64,000 nt of DNA from Vibrio penaeicida (GCF_030689305.1 NZ_JAUYVM010000006.1:248001-312000), one strand, 5' to 3'; counted from the first letter of the stretch, positions 49,501 through 59,687 are shown. A program made the numbers and translations. The notes: a model not told the origin generated them from the sequence alone.

Positions 49501-51228
49501 TTAGAGCAGAATCGGTTCAATGGTCGCTGAAGAATCACCTTCACCGAGATTCATGACTTCATCTAAACTCACCACACCTTTTAATGCGAGCTCCATAGCA
49601 GAAGCCAGTAACGGTTTATATCCCGCAGCTCTACGTGCTTGCTTTGCAAATTCGACCGCATCTCCAGAACGAAGTGCATCCATCATATGCTGTTCAAGCT
49701 CTAGTAACTCAAAGACCCCTACTCGACCTCGATACCCTGTTAAATTGCAGTTTTGACACCCTCGCCCTTTAAAGAAAGTGGCATCGGCTTGGTTTGGGAA
49801 TCGGCTTCCAAGCCATTGCTTTCGAGACTCATCTACATCATCGTGAGTACTACAATCTGGGCAAATTTTTCGTACTAGTCTCTGGGCCAAAACCGCTCTT
49901 ACCGCACTAGCGACCAAATACCCAGGAGCCCCCATATCCATCATACGCAGTGCACTGTCGATAGCATCGTTTGTGTGTAAAGTACTTAATACTAAGTGAC
50001 CAGTTAGTGCTGCTCTTAACCCAATCTCCACCGTTTCTTGGTCACGCATTTCCCCCACCAATATAATGTCAGGATCTTGACGCAAGAATGTTCTTAATAT
50101 CTTAGAGAATCCAAGATCAATCTTAGTATTCACTTGAACTTGATTGACGCGCTCAAGCCGATACTCAACTGGGTCTTCCGCAGTTATGATTTTCTTACCT
50201 GGTTCATTTAATTCAGAAAGCGCACCATAAAGCGTGGTTGTTTTACCAGAGCCCGTCGGCCCCGTAACGAGAATCATGCCATGAGGGCGTCGGAGCTGTT
50301 TCCGTATTCTCAGCAACAAATCTTCAGGCAAGCCAGATTCATCGAGCTTTCTAACGCCAGCAGATTGGTTGAGCAATCGCATAACCACTGATTCACCATG
50401 CTGGACAGGCATCGTGGACATACGAATATCAACAGACTGACCTTTAACACGAATATTGAAACGACCATCTTGGGGTAAGCGTTTTTCTGAAATGTCCAGA
50501 TTCGCCATTAATTTAAGCCTCAACACGAGTGCTGACGCGATATTCACCTCATTCAACAGTGTTTCATGAAGCACACCATCAACACGCTGTCTGAGCCTTA
50601 GTACATTTGAATCCGGTTCAATGTGAATATCGGATGCGCCCACTTGAATGGCATCTTCAAACAGAGAGTTAACCAGTTTTACAACCGTGACCTCTTCGCT
50701 GTCTTCATCGTCTCCAAAAGAAAAGTCGAACGTATCGCTCACCTGATGTTCTGCTTGAAGCTGCTCAGCAAACGAGGCAATTTCTTTTGTTCGGCGATAG
50801 TATCGGTCAAAGCCTTCTACTAACTGCTTTTCTGGCGCGATAACAAAATCAAGCGCGTATTGTTGAAGCTGGCTTAACAGCGATTCTTGAGCAAATAAAT
50901 CAGCGGGGTCACTCATCGCAACGCGCAATGTGTCACCCTGACGACCTACAACTAACGCTCTCAATCGACGGGCATGTACTTCGGGTAGTATTTGAACGGC
51001 ATCAACATCAACATTCGCCCGACTTAGATCGATTAACGGCACGTTAAGTTGCTGCGACAGGAATGTCAGCATTTGCGTTTCAGTTAAGAAGCCAAGCTGT
51101 ATTAAAGTATCACCAAGCTTTCTGCCTGTACTCTTTTGGTGACCTAGGGCCTCTTCAACTTGATGTTCTGAAATGATGCCTTCTTCAATCAACAAATCAC
51201 CAAGACGTTTACGTAGTTTAATCTGCAT
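49501..51228 (-). CDS. mshE: MSHA pilus extension ATPase MshE
   Basis: This 575-aa hexameric GspE/PilB-type ATPase powers pilus assembly. The N-terminus carries the MshEN cyclic-di-GMP-binding domain: two RLGxxL-type motifs, KRLGDLLIEEGIIS and RKLGDTLIQLGFLT, as in V. cholerae MshE, so pilus extension is likely controlled by c-di-GMP. Walker A is GPTGSGKTTT near residue 328, and a CxxC zinc pair is present (CPDC and CQNC). I start at the ATG 51226-51228; the end of mshN overlaps it by 11 bp. Confidence 0.95.
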   Translation of the reverse strand: MQIKLRKRLGDLLIEEGIISEHQVEEALGHQKSTGRKLGDTLIQLGFLTETQMLTFLSQQLNVPLIDLSRANVDVDAVQILPEVHARRLRALVVGRQGDTLRVAMSDPADLFAQESLLSQLQQYALDFVIAPEKQLVEGFDRYYRRTKEIASFAEQLQAEHQVSDTFDFSFGDDEDSEEVTVVKLVNSLFEDAIQVGASDIHIEPDSNVLRLRQRVDGVLHETLLNEVNIASALVLRLKLMANLDISEKRLPQDGRFNIRVKGQSVDIRMSTMPVQHGESVVMRLLNQSAGVRKLDESGLPEDLLLRIRKQLRRPHGMILVTGPTGSGKTTTLYGALSELNEPGKKIITAEDPVEYRLERVNQVQVNTKIDLGFSKILRTFLRQDPDIILVGEMRDQETVEIGLRAALTGHLVLSTLHTNDAIDSALRMMDMGAPGYLVASAVRAVLAQRLVRKICPDCSTHDDVDESRKQWLGSRFPNQADATFFKGRGCQNCNLTGYRGRVGVFELLELEQHMMDALRSGDAVEFAKQARRAAGYKPLLASAMELALKGVVSLDEVMNLGEGDSSATIEPILL

Positions 51229-52504
51229 TTGAAGACGCCTCTCGTTCATTGATATAAGCAATACGCTCACGAATAAAACTGTTGGTTTGTGCCGACAACC
51301 CTACTCGATTAAGAGCTTTCTGATATGAGGATTTTGCTTGAGAATATTGAGCGCTTCGCTCTTGCTGTATTCCCAGCCCTAACCACCACTTGCCATTATC
51401 CTTGTCTCTTCTCACCAGCATTTGGTAACTTTCAAGTGCAATCGGATAATTTTTGAGTTGTTGTGCTAATCCTGCTCTAGCCGCGAGGTAATCTTGCTCG
51501 GGGTTAGGTGGTAAATGCTCAAGCACCCCCAGAGCGGCTTCATTGATGCCTTCTTTTACCAATATATTCATTGCGGCAAGCCTCAGCACTTGGCTATCTC
51601 GGTCCAGCACGATGCCTTTTTGTAATATCTCTAAAGACTGACGTACATTGCCACGCCCGTAATAAAGCGCCGCCAATTTTTTACGCACCACTTCATCTTT
51701 AGGAACATAGCGCAAAGCTGATTGATACCCTTTTATTGCCCCATCAAAGTCATTTGCATCTAACGATTTTTTTGCCCTAGACAAAGATTTATCCGCTAGC
51801 TGCTGAGGAGTAAGTTCAACTTGTTGAATCGCCATTTCACCATCTGTTATGGGTTGTGGCGGTAGCTCGAACGTATCTGTTTCTGCTATTGAAGAGGCAT
51901 TTGCCAACAGAACTTTAGGTGCTTTTTCAGGCTTCACTTCTTTCTTTGAAGTGAATTGTTTTTGAGGTGTAATCGCATTCTTAGAAGGAACAGCTATTGG
52001 ATCTTCTGTTTTTCTAATAATTTGTTTTTTCTCTGCCTTAACAACCTGCTCTACTATCGGCTTAGACTCAGATTTAGGTGCGTCAATACTTTTTTCTGAC
52101 TCGATATTTGCGACTTGAACAGCACCAGATACTGGTGATACTGCTGGGCTTATTGATACTTCAGGCTCTTCTGTAGCCTGATCTTGGTATATGTTAGCCA
52201 CCGACTCAGAAACCGTTTGCTGAGTTGGCGAAGCAACCTCCATCGTAACCACAGTGGTGACAGGTTTCGTTAGGTCAGAGGCGTTATCAACATTCATCTT
52301 TTCAGGAATTTTAGCAATTGCGGGATCACTGGTAGATTGACTCAAAGTAAACCAAGATCCACCAGTAACCAGTAAGGCTATAAATACAACCGCCCAAATA
52401 GCTTGAGGCCGTTTTTTAACTGGAGAAACATCAACCTTTTCAATACGCCCTGCTGGCGACTTCTTATCTGACATTTCAGATAATGCTTTATTGATAACGC
52501 TCAT
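51218..52504 (-). CDS. mshN: MSHA biogenesis protein MshN (TPR)
   Basis: This 428-aa protein has one membrane helix near residues 35-55 (AIWAVVFIALLVTGGSWF), a long Pro/Lys/Ser-rich linker to about residue 200, and tetratricopeptide repeats in the C-terminal half. I start at the ATG 52502-52504, which overlaps the mshM stop (ATGA). It is predicted to be a periplasmic assembly factor. Confidence 0.88.
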   Translation of the reverse strand: MSVINKALSEMSDKKSPAGRIEKVDVSPVKKRPQAIWAVVFIALLVTGGSWFTLSQSTSDPAIAKIPEKMNVDNASDLTKPVTTVVTMEVASPTQQTVSESVANIYQDQATEEPEVSISPAVSPVSGAVQVANIESEKSIDAPKSESKPIVEQVVKAEKKQIIRKTEDPIAVPSKNAITPQKQFTSKKEVKPEKAPKVLLANASSIAETDTFELPPQPITDGEMAIQQVELTPQQLADKSLSRAKKSLDANDFDGAIKGYQSALRYVPKDEVVRKKLAALYYGRGNVRQSLEILQKGIVLDRDSQVLRLAAMNILVKEGINEAALGVLEHLPPNPEQDYLAARAGLAQQLKNYPIALESYQMLVRRDKDNGKWWLGLGIQQERSAQYSQAKSSYQKALNRVGLSAQTNSFIRERIAYINEREASSNAD

Positions 52505-53346
52505 GATACCCCCCATCCCCATAGAAATGGCTTTTTAAACCGGGGTTTGACGGTGTCTAGCGTATCGTTAATCGCATTGTAGACGTGCTCCATATGGATA
52601 TGAGTCGCATTAGCCGTAAATGCCAACAGGAGTGCTTTATGGCAAACTTGGTTAATTAAGCGTGGAACACCGCGTGAAGCTTTCCAAATCGCTTTTTTTA
52701 CTTTTGCATCAAACAGATTAACGTTTCCACCGCTTACCTGAACGCGGTGATCGATATACGCAAAGGCTTCCTCGATAGAAAGCGCTCTTAACGTAGCACT
52801 GAAGGAAATACGTTGGCGTAGCTGTCTAAGATGGTGGTGCTCCAAACGAGCATCAAGCTCAGGCTGACCTAATAAAACGATCTGCATCAGCTTAGCCTGT
52901 TCGGTTTCAAGGTTTCCAAACAATCGGATCGCTTCGAGGGCTTCATCACTGAGACCTTGCGCTTCATCGATCAATGCTACAACACGCTTCCCGTTCAGGT
53001 GCAATTTTAGTAATTGCGCTTGAATGTCATCGACTAAGCTATCACTGTCTCGAATTTCGACTTCAAGCTCTTTTGCGATCGCAATCTTTAGTTCTTCACC
53101 GGTAAGTTGTGGGTTGGGTAAGTACACCAACGAAACTTCATCAACTAACTGGTTAATGAGCATCCGGCATACCATGGTTTTCCCTGTACCCACTTCTCCA
53201 GATACTTTTATAACGCCTTCACCCATGTCAATAGCAGACAAAACGGTTTGGATCGCCTCGTAATGCGGCACTAACCCCTGAAACAGTTCAGTGTTGGGAG
53301 TTAGCGAAAAAGGCGCTTGTTTAAATCCAAAAAATGTCTGATACAT
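52501..53346 (-). CDS. mshM: MSHA biogenesis ATPase MshM (ExeA family)
   Basis: This 281-aa AAA protein is of ExeA/GspA type, with Walker A GEVGTGKTM near residue 50 and Walker B VALIDEAQGLSDEAL near 127. ExeA-like proteins are thought to help place the secretin in the envelope by remodelling peptidoglycan contacts. It is 2 bp after mshL. Confidence 0.93.
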   Translation of the reverse strand: MYQTFFGFKQAPFSLTPNTELFQGLVPHYEAIQTVLSAIDMGEGVIKVSGEVGTGKTMVCRMLINQLVDEVSLVYLPNPQLTGEELKIAIAKELEVEIRDSDSLVDDIQAQLLKLHLNGKRVVALIDEAQGLSDEALEAIRLFGNLETEQAKLMQIVLLGQPELDARLEHHHLRQLRQRISFSATLRALSIEEAFAYIDHRVQVSGGNVNLFDAKVKKAIWKASRGVPRLINQVCHKALLLAFTANATHIHMEHVYNAINDTLDTVKPRFKKPFLWGWGVS

Positions 53347-53348
53347 AA

Positions 53349-55004
53349 TTATTCTTCAGGGAACCACTCTTGTAATAAGTCTCGTGAACGCTCTAATTCT
53401 TGCTGCCATGTGTTAACGCCGACCACGGTTGGTCTTAGCAAAATAACTAGCTCTGTTTTTTGAGTAAGCTTGGTCACGTTTCGGAATAAATGCCCCAAGC
53501 CGGGAACATCGCCTAAGAATGGAACTTTGGAAACTTGATCAATCGTGTTTGACTTCATCAAGCCGCCGATTACGACGACATCACCATCTCGCGCTCGAAT
53601 GACCGAATCCGATTCACGAATCGAGCTCTTAGCCAGAGGGACTTCGTATTTTTTACCTTCAAGATTGATGACTTTTGTCTGTGTTTGTACGTCAATTACT
53701 GCAGGGTGAACATGGAGAAGAACAAAGCCATCATCATCGATTTGTGGTGTTACGTCCAAAGAGATGCCGGAGAAAAATGGCGTTAGCTCTATGTCTGGCG
53801 CAACATTCGCATTATCACCGCTGCCTACCACACTAGAAATGTCGGTGACGAAATATTCATCGGAACCTACCTTTATCACGGCTTTCTGGTTATTTGCTGC
53901 CGTAACCCGTGGGCTAGACAAGACATTGAGATCACCTTGGGTACCTACAAAGCTCAATACACCGTTGAAATCACCATTCTGTATGGTGACATTGGTTTGC
54001 CCTCCGAGCAATGAGCCAATGGCATCAAGCCCCGGTAACGCAGGAATTCCATCCGCTGGATTGAAGCCACGACCAATGGAAACACTCGCGTTGCCAAATG
54101 TTGACGTTAGACCGCTCCAATTTATCCCTTGCTGATAGCCATCAGATAGAGTGACCTCAAGGATCTTCGCTTCTAAAATCACTTGTCGCTGCATACGCTG
54201 CTGCGACACACCAAGGAATTGCCTTATCTCTCTTATCTCGTCTGGGTATGCTCGAATCGTTAAAACACTGGCTTGAGGTGAAACAACCACACTTCGACCA
54301 TCCCCTGTGCCGATAAGTGTCTGAGCTGCTTTTTCTAATTGAGCCCAAAAATCACTTTCACTGATGGTTTCTATTTCAGTGCCACCCGTAGGAGAAGTAC
54401 TGGAACTGCTAGACGAGCTCGAATTATTGCTGGAGCCTGATGAGCTAGAGCTGTTGCTTGATGAACTAGAGCTACCACCGCCATCTTTGCTGGTAATGGA
54501 TCCGGTTGTAATAGAAGTAAGTGAACGCCCTGACCGTTTAAATTGAAGGTAGTCGATTGGAATGGTTTCGGTACGCAATCCAGCTGGGTAAACCTGAATG
54601 AGCTTTCCACTTTGAACGACTTCAAAACCGTAAAGATCACGAACCACTTTAAGCACTTCGTCTAACGTTACGTCAGTCAGATTAACGGTAATACGCCCCG
54701 AAACATCTGGGTGAATCGCCGCGCTGTAGTCCGTCCCTTTAACAAGGCTTGCAAAGAAGGTTTTTGCCTCGACACCGTTGGCTTGTACTCGAAAGCGCTT
54801 CAAGGTTGGAGAAACCGCAAACTCTTCGTTTGCTAACTCAGGCATCAAATCAGCCTGAACGGAAGCAGGAAGCTCATCTAAGCTTTTGCTACTCGCTTCA
54901 TTGATCACTTCATTAAGCGCTTCTTTAACCTCGACAGGCTCCCGGTGCCCCATGGAGCAAGCCGTTAGTGACGCGATGATGGCTATTACTACAATATTAC
55001 GCAT
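53349..55004 (-). CDS. mshL: MSHA outer-membrane secretin MshL
   Basis: This 551-aa lipoprotein secretin has the lipobox SLTAC at residues 12-16, a secretin/TonB short N domain (about 75-145), a Ser-rich low-complexity linker (about 175-205) and the C-terminal secretin pore domain (about 270-530). The C-terminal motif VPFLGDVPGLGHLFRN is the secretin signature. It lies 15 bp after mshK and forms the outer-membrane gate for the pilus. Confidence 0.95.
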   Translation of the reverse strand: MRNIVVIAIIASLTACSMGHREPVEVKEALNEVINEASSKSLDELPASVQADLMPELANEEFAVSPTLKRFRVQANGVEAKTFFASLVKGTDYSAAIHPDVSGRITVNLTDVTLDEVLKVVRDLYGFEVVQSGKLIQVYPAGLRTETIPIDYLQFKRSGRSLTSITTGSITSKDGGGSSSSSSNSSSSSGSSNNSSSSSSSSTSPTGGTEIETISESDFWAQLEKAAQTLIGTGDGRSVVVSPQASVLTIRAYPDEIREIRQFLGVSQQRMQRQVILEAKILEVTLSDGYQQGINWSGLTSTFGNASVSIGRGFNPADGIPALPGLDAIGSLLGGQTNVTIQNGDFNGVLSFVGTQGDLNVLSSPRVTAANNQKAVIKVGSDEYFVTDISSVVGSGDNANVAPDIELTPFFSGISLDVTPQIDDDGFVLLHVHPAVIDVQTQTKVINLEGKKYEVPLAKSSIRESDSVIRARDGDVVVIGGLMKSNTIDQVSKVPFLGDVPGLGHLFRNVTKLTQKTELVILLRPTVVGVNTWQQELERSRDLLQEWFPEE

Positions 55005-55019
55005 AATGTCTATGAAACC

Positions 55020-55349
55020 TTAGTGTTTAATGTCAGAGGGAAATAGCTCCAGTCGCCATTTTTTCCCGCTCTTTATCAAATCTACAAATTCTGGTTCGAT
55101 CCTGTTGGCCAGATAACCTTGGATGTACTTCCCTTTCTCTACAACTTTATCATTTAAGATGGCATAGCATGGCGCACCTTCTGCACAAATAATGGATTGC
55201 AGTGTCGGCACTGGTGCGATTGCTTTTTTCTTAATTTGTTTCTGTGTTGTTGTCTTTGGTGCTTGCCAGCCAAGTGGAGCGGTAGGATCTTGGTTAGCGT
55301 GCCCAAAAGAGCTAAATATTATGGCTAAAGCTAAAAAAATTCTAACCAC
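55020..55349 (-). CDS. mshK: MSHA biogenesis protein MshK
   Basis: This 109-aa small periplasmic protein has a signal peptide (residues about 1-18, cleaved after GHA) and is PilP-like in position and size. It starts at a GTG (55347-55349), with AGGAG 8 nt upstream, and overlaps the mshJ end by 8 bp. It probably links the inner-membrane MshIJ pair to the MshL secretin. Confidence 0.85.
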   Translation of the reverse strand: MVRIFLALAIIFSSFGHANQDPTAPLGWQAPKTTTQKQIKKKAIAPVPTLQSIICAEGAPCYAILNDKVVEKGKYIQGYLANRIEPEFVDLIKSGKKWRLELFPSDIKH

Positions 55350-55986
55350 CGATAAACTCCTGTCCTGTACCTAATGTATAGACAATAAGAACCAAACGTG
55401 CTGACGGGTAATCTTCAACTTGATATTGATAGCTGCGCCAAAAATACGTGGTGGGCATACTCTCAAGCTCAATTAAATAATTTTTTATATCAAAATATCG
55501 ACCTGTAATTTCAATTTTTACAGGATGAATGTAGTACCCAACCGCTTGAGAACTTCCACCAGCGATGATGGGTTCAGCAGGTAGAGAGTTTAGACTTTCT
55601 AATTTTAGCCCTTTACTACTGACGAGTACATTTTCTAACAATTCAGCCATTTGGCTAGGTGTCACTAAAGATTCAACCAATAAGTCCAGACGCTCGGATA
55701 ACTGTTGGCTGTGTTTTTTTAAACGAGCAAGCTCTTCATCGACCTCTTTGTTTGGATCAGTTCCAAGCTGTTTATTGACCGTTGCGATTAGATCTTTGGT
55801 TGTTTTTATGGACTGTGTTAAAGAAGAGTACTCACTGTTTTGAGAAGCTTTGACTTTAAATGACGGCTCCAAAAAGAACGTCAATATGATGAAGAAGATC
55901 GCGACCCATCCACCAGCCGTAATTAACCATTTCTCTCGGCTAGAAAGAGCCGAAAACTTCTCACTTAAATCTTGAAGAAGTGCCAC
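55342..55986 (-). CDS. mshJ: MSHA biogenesis protein MshJ
   Basis: This 214-aa PilO/GspM-like inner-membrane protein has one helix near residues 20-40 (WLITAGGWVAIFFIILTFFL), a coiled coil (about 60-95) and a ferredoxin-like periplasmic domain. It starts at GTG, sharing one base with the mshI stop. It forms the alignment subcomplex with MshI and MshK. Confidence 0.87.
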   Translation of the reverse strand: MALLQDLSEKFSALSSREKWLITAGGWVAIFFIILTFFLEPSFKVKASQNSEYSSLTQSIKTTKDLIATVNKQLGTDPNKEVDEELARLKKHSQQLSERLDLLVESLVTPSQMAELLENVLVSSKGLKLESLNSLPAEPIIAGGSSQAVGYYIHPVKIEITGRYFDIKNYLIELESMPTTYFWRSYQYQVEDYPSARLVLIVYTLGTGQEFIGG

Positions 55987-57416
55987 TACTCACCCCCTCT
56001 TTTTGCTTGCAGCTCAAATGTCACTATATCGTCGTCATTTCTACCAATATTGAGCTGCTCAAAATTACGCCCGACTAAATCTAACTCATTTCTAAATTGT
56101 TTAATCCAGCCAGGAACTGCACTTGGCGTTCGGGCAAGACCTGATACATTCAATGTGTTCTGACTAATGGTTATTTGGCTAAGTGATATATCATTTCTAC
56201 CCAACCGAGATAACGCACTCATAATACCCGAGTAACCCACTTGCTTTTGATTATCAAACTGTCCGACCGCATTAAGAGAAGCTTCTTTTGCTTTTATCTC
56301 TTTTTCAATTCTGACCACAGCGTCCAGTTTATTTGGTGAGGGATTATGCTCACCCAGCATAGTTTTCAGTTCAGATAACTGAGTTTTAAGCATCTTAGAT
56401 TGATCTGACAAACGTGTAATTTTCGTTTTTTCATTACGAATCTGATATTCATTGAATCCGTAGTAGCTCAGCATGACTAATCCAACGATCAACCAACTTG
56501 CAGCCACAACAGGCAAGGTAAAGAATTCTTTTTTGGGCTTTAGGTGTTCTGGGTATAGGTTGACATGGTATTGGGCGCCAAGAGCGTAGTGAGAAAGTAC
56601 CTCCCCACAACGCTTGTCTTCATCCATTAACGTTCCGACTTTGACACTTAATCTTTCTTCCAATGCAGAAGTCAGTTCTTCATCAACTTCATCATCGCAA
56701 CATATAAATAGTTTATGGAACTGTGCCTGTTTGATTTGAGAGCTGAGATAATCGATCGAACGTTGCATTTCGAGTGCAAGTCCATCAATTTGCAGGCTAC
56801 TTGCTTGAGGACCTGTAAGTGGGGCAGACACTCCACGAATAGTCCTGTGAAAGCATATATCTCTTCCTACATAAGCATTTATTTTAAAATTGCTGTGTGC
56901 ACTTTGATGGAGTAATAAAAAGTCTTCAGCCTGCTGATGAGTCTGCCCCCAAACTTCATCTTCAGGTAAAATCCTATCTAGCTCTACTTGGCATTTCTCC
57001 AATATGGCGAGCAATGGAGTGAGTATTCGCTTACTCATTACATATGCTTGAATCTTATTGCTGTTAGGTAACGCGATACCATCAGCAACAATGTCTGATA
57101 CTCGTTCGGCGATCAGATCTTTAAGCAAAAAAGGAAGTGCGACTGACCATTCTTCTTCTGGCAATTCAGGTCGTTCAATTTGATAAGTTTGATAATGGTG
57201 AGAACCTAAAACAATAACGACACTGGAATTCGCATATTGTTCTTCAGACAAAAGCTTAAGAAGTGTTTTTTCCCAACCTTTCTCTTTTACTGAAAATGAT
57301 TCGATTTTATTGTCAAATGAACAGTAAACGGCATCTTCAAGGAGAGCAATACTCACCTTTTTCGTACTGGAACTTTTCCCTTTCAAGCGTTCTAGCAAAG
57401 AAACCATTTTATTCAT
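55986..57416 (-). CDS. mshI: MSHA biogenesis protein MshI
   Basis: This 476-aa protein fuses a PilM-like actin-fold cytoplasmic half (about residues 1-300) with a PilN-like membrane helix (about 305-325, LPVVAASWLIVGLVMLSYYG) and periplasmic coiled-coil end. It anchors the pilus assembly apparatus in the inner membrane. It begins the msh secretory genes, 10 bp after csrD. Confidence 0.9.
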   Translation of the reverse strand: MNKMVSLLERLKGKSSSTKKVSIALLEDAVYCSFDNKIESFSVKEKGWEKTLLKLLSEEQYANSSVVIVLGSHHYQTYQIERPELPEEEWSVALPFLLKDLIAERVSDIVADGIALPNSNKIQAYVMSKRILTPLLAILEKCQVELDRILPEDEVWGQTHQQAEDFLLLHQSAHSNFKINAYVGRDICFHRTIRGVSAPLTGPQASSLQIDGLALEMQRSIDYLSSQIKQAQFHKLFICCDDEVDEELTSALEERLSVKVGTLMDEDKRCGEVLSHYALGAQYHVNLYPEHLKPKKEFFTLPVVAASWLIVGLVMLSYYGFNEYQIRNEKTKITRLSDQSKMLKTQLSELKTMLGEHNPSPNKLDAVVRIEKEIKAKEASLNAVGQFDNQKQVGYSGIMSALSRLGRNDISLSQITISQNTLNVSGLARTPSAVPGWIKQFRNELDLVGRNFEQLNIGRNDDDIVTFELQAKRGGE

Positions 57417-57426
57417 TAGTTACTGC

Positions 57427-59412
57427 TCATATTTTCTGTCGCCATCGATTTCTGCGACCAATTTTAACCTTTGATGCAAGACGCTTAGGAAAGAGCAGCT
57501 CTTCTTTCTCGAAAAACCGACCTTGTCCCCCGTCAATACCCAAATTTTGTAAAGCTATCCATTCAGAACTATTTTCGACCCCAACAGCAATAACTTTAGT
57601 TTTACTGTCCATGCAAGCGCCAATTAAACTTCTTATGAACAACTGATTTTCTTGTCTTTGATCTATTTTTTTTATCAAACTGCGATGCAATTTAAGATAA
57701 TCAACATCTAAATCTTTTATGTAATGTGTGCTAGCAATTGTCCTGCCAGCTTGGTGAACTATAATTTTGCACCCCAAACCAGAAATCATACGAATAACTG
57801 GGCGTACGAAATCTAAATTTTTTACCAAACTACTTTCAGAAAATTCAAAGCTAATGCTCTTTCGTATTTCACTTGGCAGTTGTAATAGCTCATCTCGCAG
57901 CCAACGTGTGTAGAGTTTTTCTTTGAATGGAAGCGCATTTATATTTAAAGAATAACATATTCTTTCGTTTTTCGTCTTTAACCAGTCAAGAATTTCTTGA
58001 ATTACAACACGATCCATGGCGGTTTCATAACCAACTTGTTCGATAGCTGCCATAAATCGCGAGGCTTTTATAATTGCACCACTTTCATCTTTCAATCTTA
58101 GAAACAATTCATGGTGTAATAATTCTTCTTGTTGATTCTCTCTTATAAAGCAAGGTTGTGAATATATTTGTATATTAGACGAGCAAAGTGTTTTGTCGAA
58201 CAATGTCCTCCAACGGACATTTCCTCTGGCAATATCTTTCTTTTGCTTTTTATCAAACCGAGACCAATTATTCACAGGCTCTATTTGTGCTGTTTTCAGT
58301 GCCGTTTCAGCCTCATCTAATATATAACCGCGCCTCTCCCCTTCAGAATATAAACTTGCACCGATATGACACCAGTTATCAGGAGATAATGGTGAAAGTG
58401 GCTCTATTTTGGAAATCTGCTTAATAACTTGGCTACAGAGTGCTTCTATTTCTTTGCTGCCTTGGTGAGGAACCAAAATGGCAAAGTCAGACTCGTAATA
58501 GCGCGAGAAAATAACATCCGGAAAGCGCTGAACAATGTTTGACAGGCTTTGCCCAACTTCGATCGTGAATTCATCTACGGAAACTTTATCGTTAAATGAG
58601 ATAACATCATCCCAAGCTTTGATTCTAAATAATACAATCCCGCCGTATGATCCCGCCTCTTGTAAACTTGCCTCTAACTTTGAGTCAAAGAGTACTCGAT
58701 TAGCCGCCCCTGTAAGTTGGTCTAAAAAAGTATGAGTACGAATAAAAGTATCAAAGCGGCTTCGTTCTTGCCGCGAATCTTTCACCTCTTCGATTAACTG
58801 GTCTAACGCCTCACTTGCGGTGTAAGGCCATTCTCGCAGATCACCTTTGGCAAATTCTTGGGTTTTACCAGCTAGGATCATTCGCCCTCTTTCTTCTAAC
58901 AGTTCAGAGCCATATAGCTGCTCTTTCAGCCACTTAATGCCTTGTATTAAGCAAAAAACAATCAATAAAACTGCTAGCGTAATCGAAGACATAGCACCAA
59001 CAGAATACTCAAGCCCAACATAAGGTGGTAATACTGTAAAATGAACCTGGTAGCCTGAGTGGTGTTGTAGCGGATAAGTGAGCTGTTGAGCGCGTTCTAC
59101 TTGCAAAAATGAGCGAGTATCTTTGTAGTGATACATCGAACCTGATGGCGAGGTAACATCCATTTCAAGCACATTGCTCGCCTGCAGCAGCTTTGGCAGC
59201 CATTTCGCCATAGATTCTGCTGCTTCAGGGTTATCTAATTCAGAATCAACGACGTCCGCAATGCCTGAAATATAGTGGTGGACATATTCCTGTCCTATTC
59301 GCTTAAACGAAAGCGTCCCACCAATAAAAAGAATGAACATGGCACTGACGACGATCATGGTCACAAATGCGACCAATCGAGTACTTAATTTGAGCGTGGG
59401 GGTGTATCGCAT
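57427..59412 (-). CDS. csrD: RNase E specificity factor CsrD (MshH)
   Basis: This 661-aa membrane protein has two N-terminal helices (about residues 11-32 and 136-156) flanking a periplasmic domain, then HAMP-like, GGDEF and EAL domains. Both catalytic motifs are degenerate: the GGDEF site reads RYYESDFA and the EAL site HHELFLRL. This matches CsrD, which in E. coli directs CsrB/CsrC decay by RNase E instead of making or breaking c-di-GMP. It is conventionally mshH in vibrios and heads the msh series. Confidence 0.93.
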   Translation of the reverse strand: MRYTPTLKLSTRLVAFVTMIVVSAMFILFIGGTLSFKRIGQEYVHHYISGIADVVDSELDNPEAAESMAKWLPKLLQASNVLEMDVTSPSGSMYHYKDTRSFLQVERAQQLTYPLQHHSGYQVHFTVLPPYVGLEYSVGAMSSITLAVLLIVFCLIQGIKWLKEQLYGSELLEERGRMILAGKTQEFAKGDLREWPYTASEALDQLIEEVKDSRQERSRFDTFIRTHTFLDQLTGAANRVLFDSKLEASLQEAGSYGGIVLFRIKAWDDVISFNDKVSVDEFTIEVGQSLSNIVQRFPDVIFSRYYESDFAILVPHQGSKEIEALCSQVIKQISKIEPLSPLSPDNWCHIGASLYSEGERRGYILDEAETALKTAQIEPVNNWSRFDKKQKKDIARGNVRWRTLFDKTLCSSNIQIYSQPCFIRENQQEELLHHELFLRLKDESGAIIKASRFMAAIEQVGYETAMDRVVIQEILDWLKTKNERICYSLNINALPFKEKLYTRWLRDELLQLPSEIRKSISFEFSESSLVKNLDFVRPVIRMISGLGCKIIVHQAGRTIASTHYIKDLDVDYLKLHRSLIKKIDQRQENQLFIRSLIGACMDSKTKVIAVGVENSSEWIALQNLGIDGGQGRFFEKEELLFPKRLASKVKIGRRNRWRQKI

Positions 59413-59526
59413 TGTCAGGCGAATTCCTTTTCTTGCTAGTTCAAGTAAGACTTCCTAGCTCTGTTAAACGAGTAACACGAAGTTTCATTTCCTAAGAATC
59501 GCACAATCGATATCATGCCCAAATAG

Positions 59527-59554
59527 CCTAATACCTTGAGGTTACTTGGGTATA
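59527..59554. repeat. Putative dispersed intergenic repeat, copy 2
   Basis: Read on the minus strand, this begins TATACCCAAGTAACCTCAAG and resembles 2141-2168. It lies alone in the csrD-ssb gap. Confidence 0.35.
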
Positions 59555-59602
59555 TTGTGAATAGGGAATGGATGATACACAAGTTATTCAATGAAAAACC
59601 TA

Positions 59603-59634
59603 AACAAAAGCCGCGAAAAATCGCGGCTTTTGTT
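59603..59634 (-). terminator. Terminator downstream of ssb
   Basis: A perfect 14-bp stem AACAAAAGCCGCGA/TCGCGGCTTTTGTT has a four-A loop. On the minus strand it ends in a T-rich run. It lies about 54 bp after the ssb stop and isolates ssb from csrD. Confidence 0.85.
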
Positions 59635-59687
59635 GAATATTTCGAAACACTCAAAGATTGAGATTCGTTTTATTCTTCTGTAAATCT

